Below are positions 7,765-7,887 of a stretch of DNA of 7,887 nt, piece after piece (within the stretch, counting starts at the first letter, position 1; each line of letters begins with the position of its first letter). This DNA is from Planctomycetota bacterium. GTDB lineage: Bacteria > Planctomycetota > PUPC01 > JACPCR01. The position numbers were made by a program, and so were the translations under genes. The DNA lies in NCBI GenBank assembly GCA_030740295.1, contig JASLXP010001119.1:1-7887 (forward strand), written 5' to 3'. The notes beneath the pieces were generated by a model that was given only the letters and a program-made list of their open reading frames with translations, did no database searches and had not been told where the DNA came from.

Positions 7765-7887
7765 ATGACAAAACAGATGATCAAGTCAGTCATTGCAGGC
7801 GTAACAGTTACACTGATTATGGGCGGGATTGCGCGGGGACAAAATGTCGAGAACGTCACGCTGATCGCACCCGACAAACCCGTGCAG
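7765..7887 (+). CDS. Exported protein of unknown function, N-terminal 41 residues (runs off the right edge)
   Basis: ATG 7765 follows AAGGAG with a 5-base spacing and opens a frame that stays open for 41 codons to the window edge. The N-terminus has Lys3 and Lys7, then a hydrophobic stretch (SVIAGVTVTLIMGGI) and a plausible cleavage site after ARG, before Gln26. This is a Sec signal peptide. The visible mature part (QNVENVTLIAPDKPVQ) is too short to name a family. It lies 30 bases after the preceding stop on the same strand, so it is probably the next gene of the operon. A role in the same glycan pathway is inferred from position only. Confidence 0.75.
   Translation, partial: MTKQMIKSVIAGVTVTLIMGGIARGQNVENVTLIAPDKPVQ

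Overview
The window looks like a piece of a saccharolytic bacterial genome of moderately high GC. It is probably from the PVC superphylum (Planctomycetota, Lentisphaerota, Verrucomicrobiota) or a neighbouring environmental lineage. This rests only on protein style: very large Sec-exported proteins that combine carbohydrate-binding-like modules with GH123/DUF4091-, DUF6067- and DUF4838-type domains, which are typical of those groups. No taxonomic marker gene is present.

Layout: (1) 1-473, minus strand, the N-terminal 157 residues of an exported protein with a GH67-N/DUF4838-like domain, running off the left edge. (2) 474-763, a divergent spacer with no convincing gene, holding an AT-rich stretch, a loose pyrimidine-rich repeat and a weak promoter candidate. 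(3) 764-4132, plus strand, a 1122-residue exported multidomain protein: three accessory beta-sandwich-like modules, a four-cysteine zinc-ribbon-like insert and a C-terminal GH123/DUF4091-type region with an Asp-Glu pair. (4) 4195-7734, plus strand, a 1179-residue exported protein with an N-terminal CBM9-like domain followed by a DUF6067/GH123-like body. (5) From 7765 to the right edge, plus strand, the first 41 residues of another exported protein with a strong ribosome binding site.

The three plus-strand genes are separated by 62 and 30 bases with no clear terminator between them, so they are probably one transcription unit. Every gene in the window starts with a signal peptide. The simplest reading is a locus for extracellular or periplasmic breakdown of a complex, perhaps amino-sugar- or uronate-containing, glycan. 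The exact substrate cannot be read from the sequence. No transporter, regulator, SusC/SusD pair, RNA gene, mobile element or CRISPR array is visible. The most unusual points are the zinc-ribbon motif inside an exported enzyme and the absence of the GH123 Asp-Glu pair from the barrel of the second large protein.
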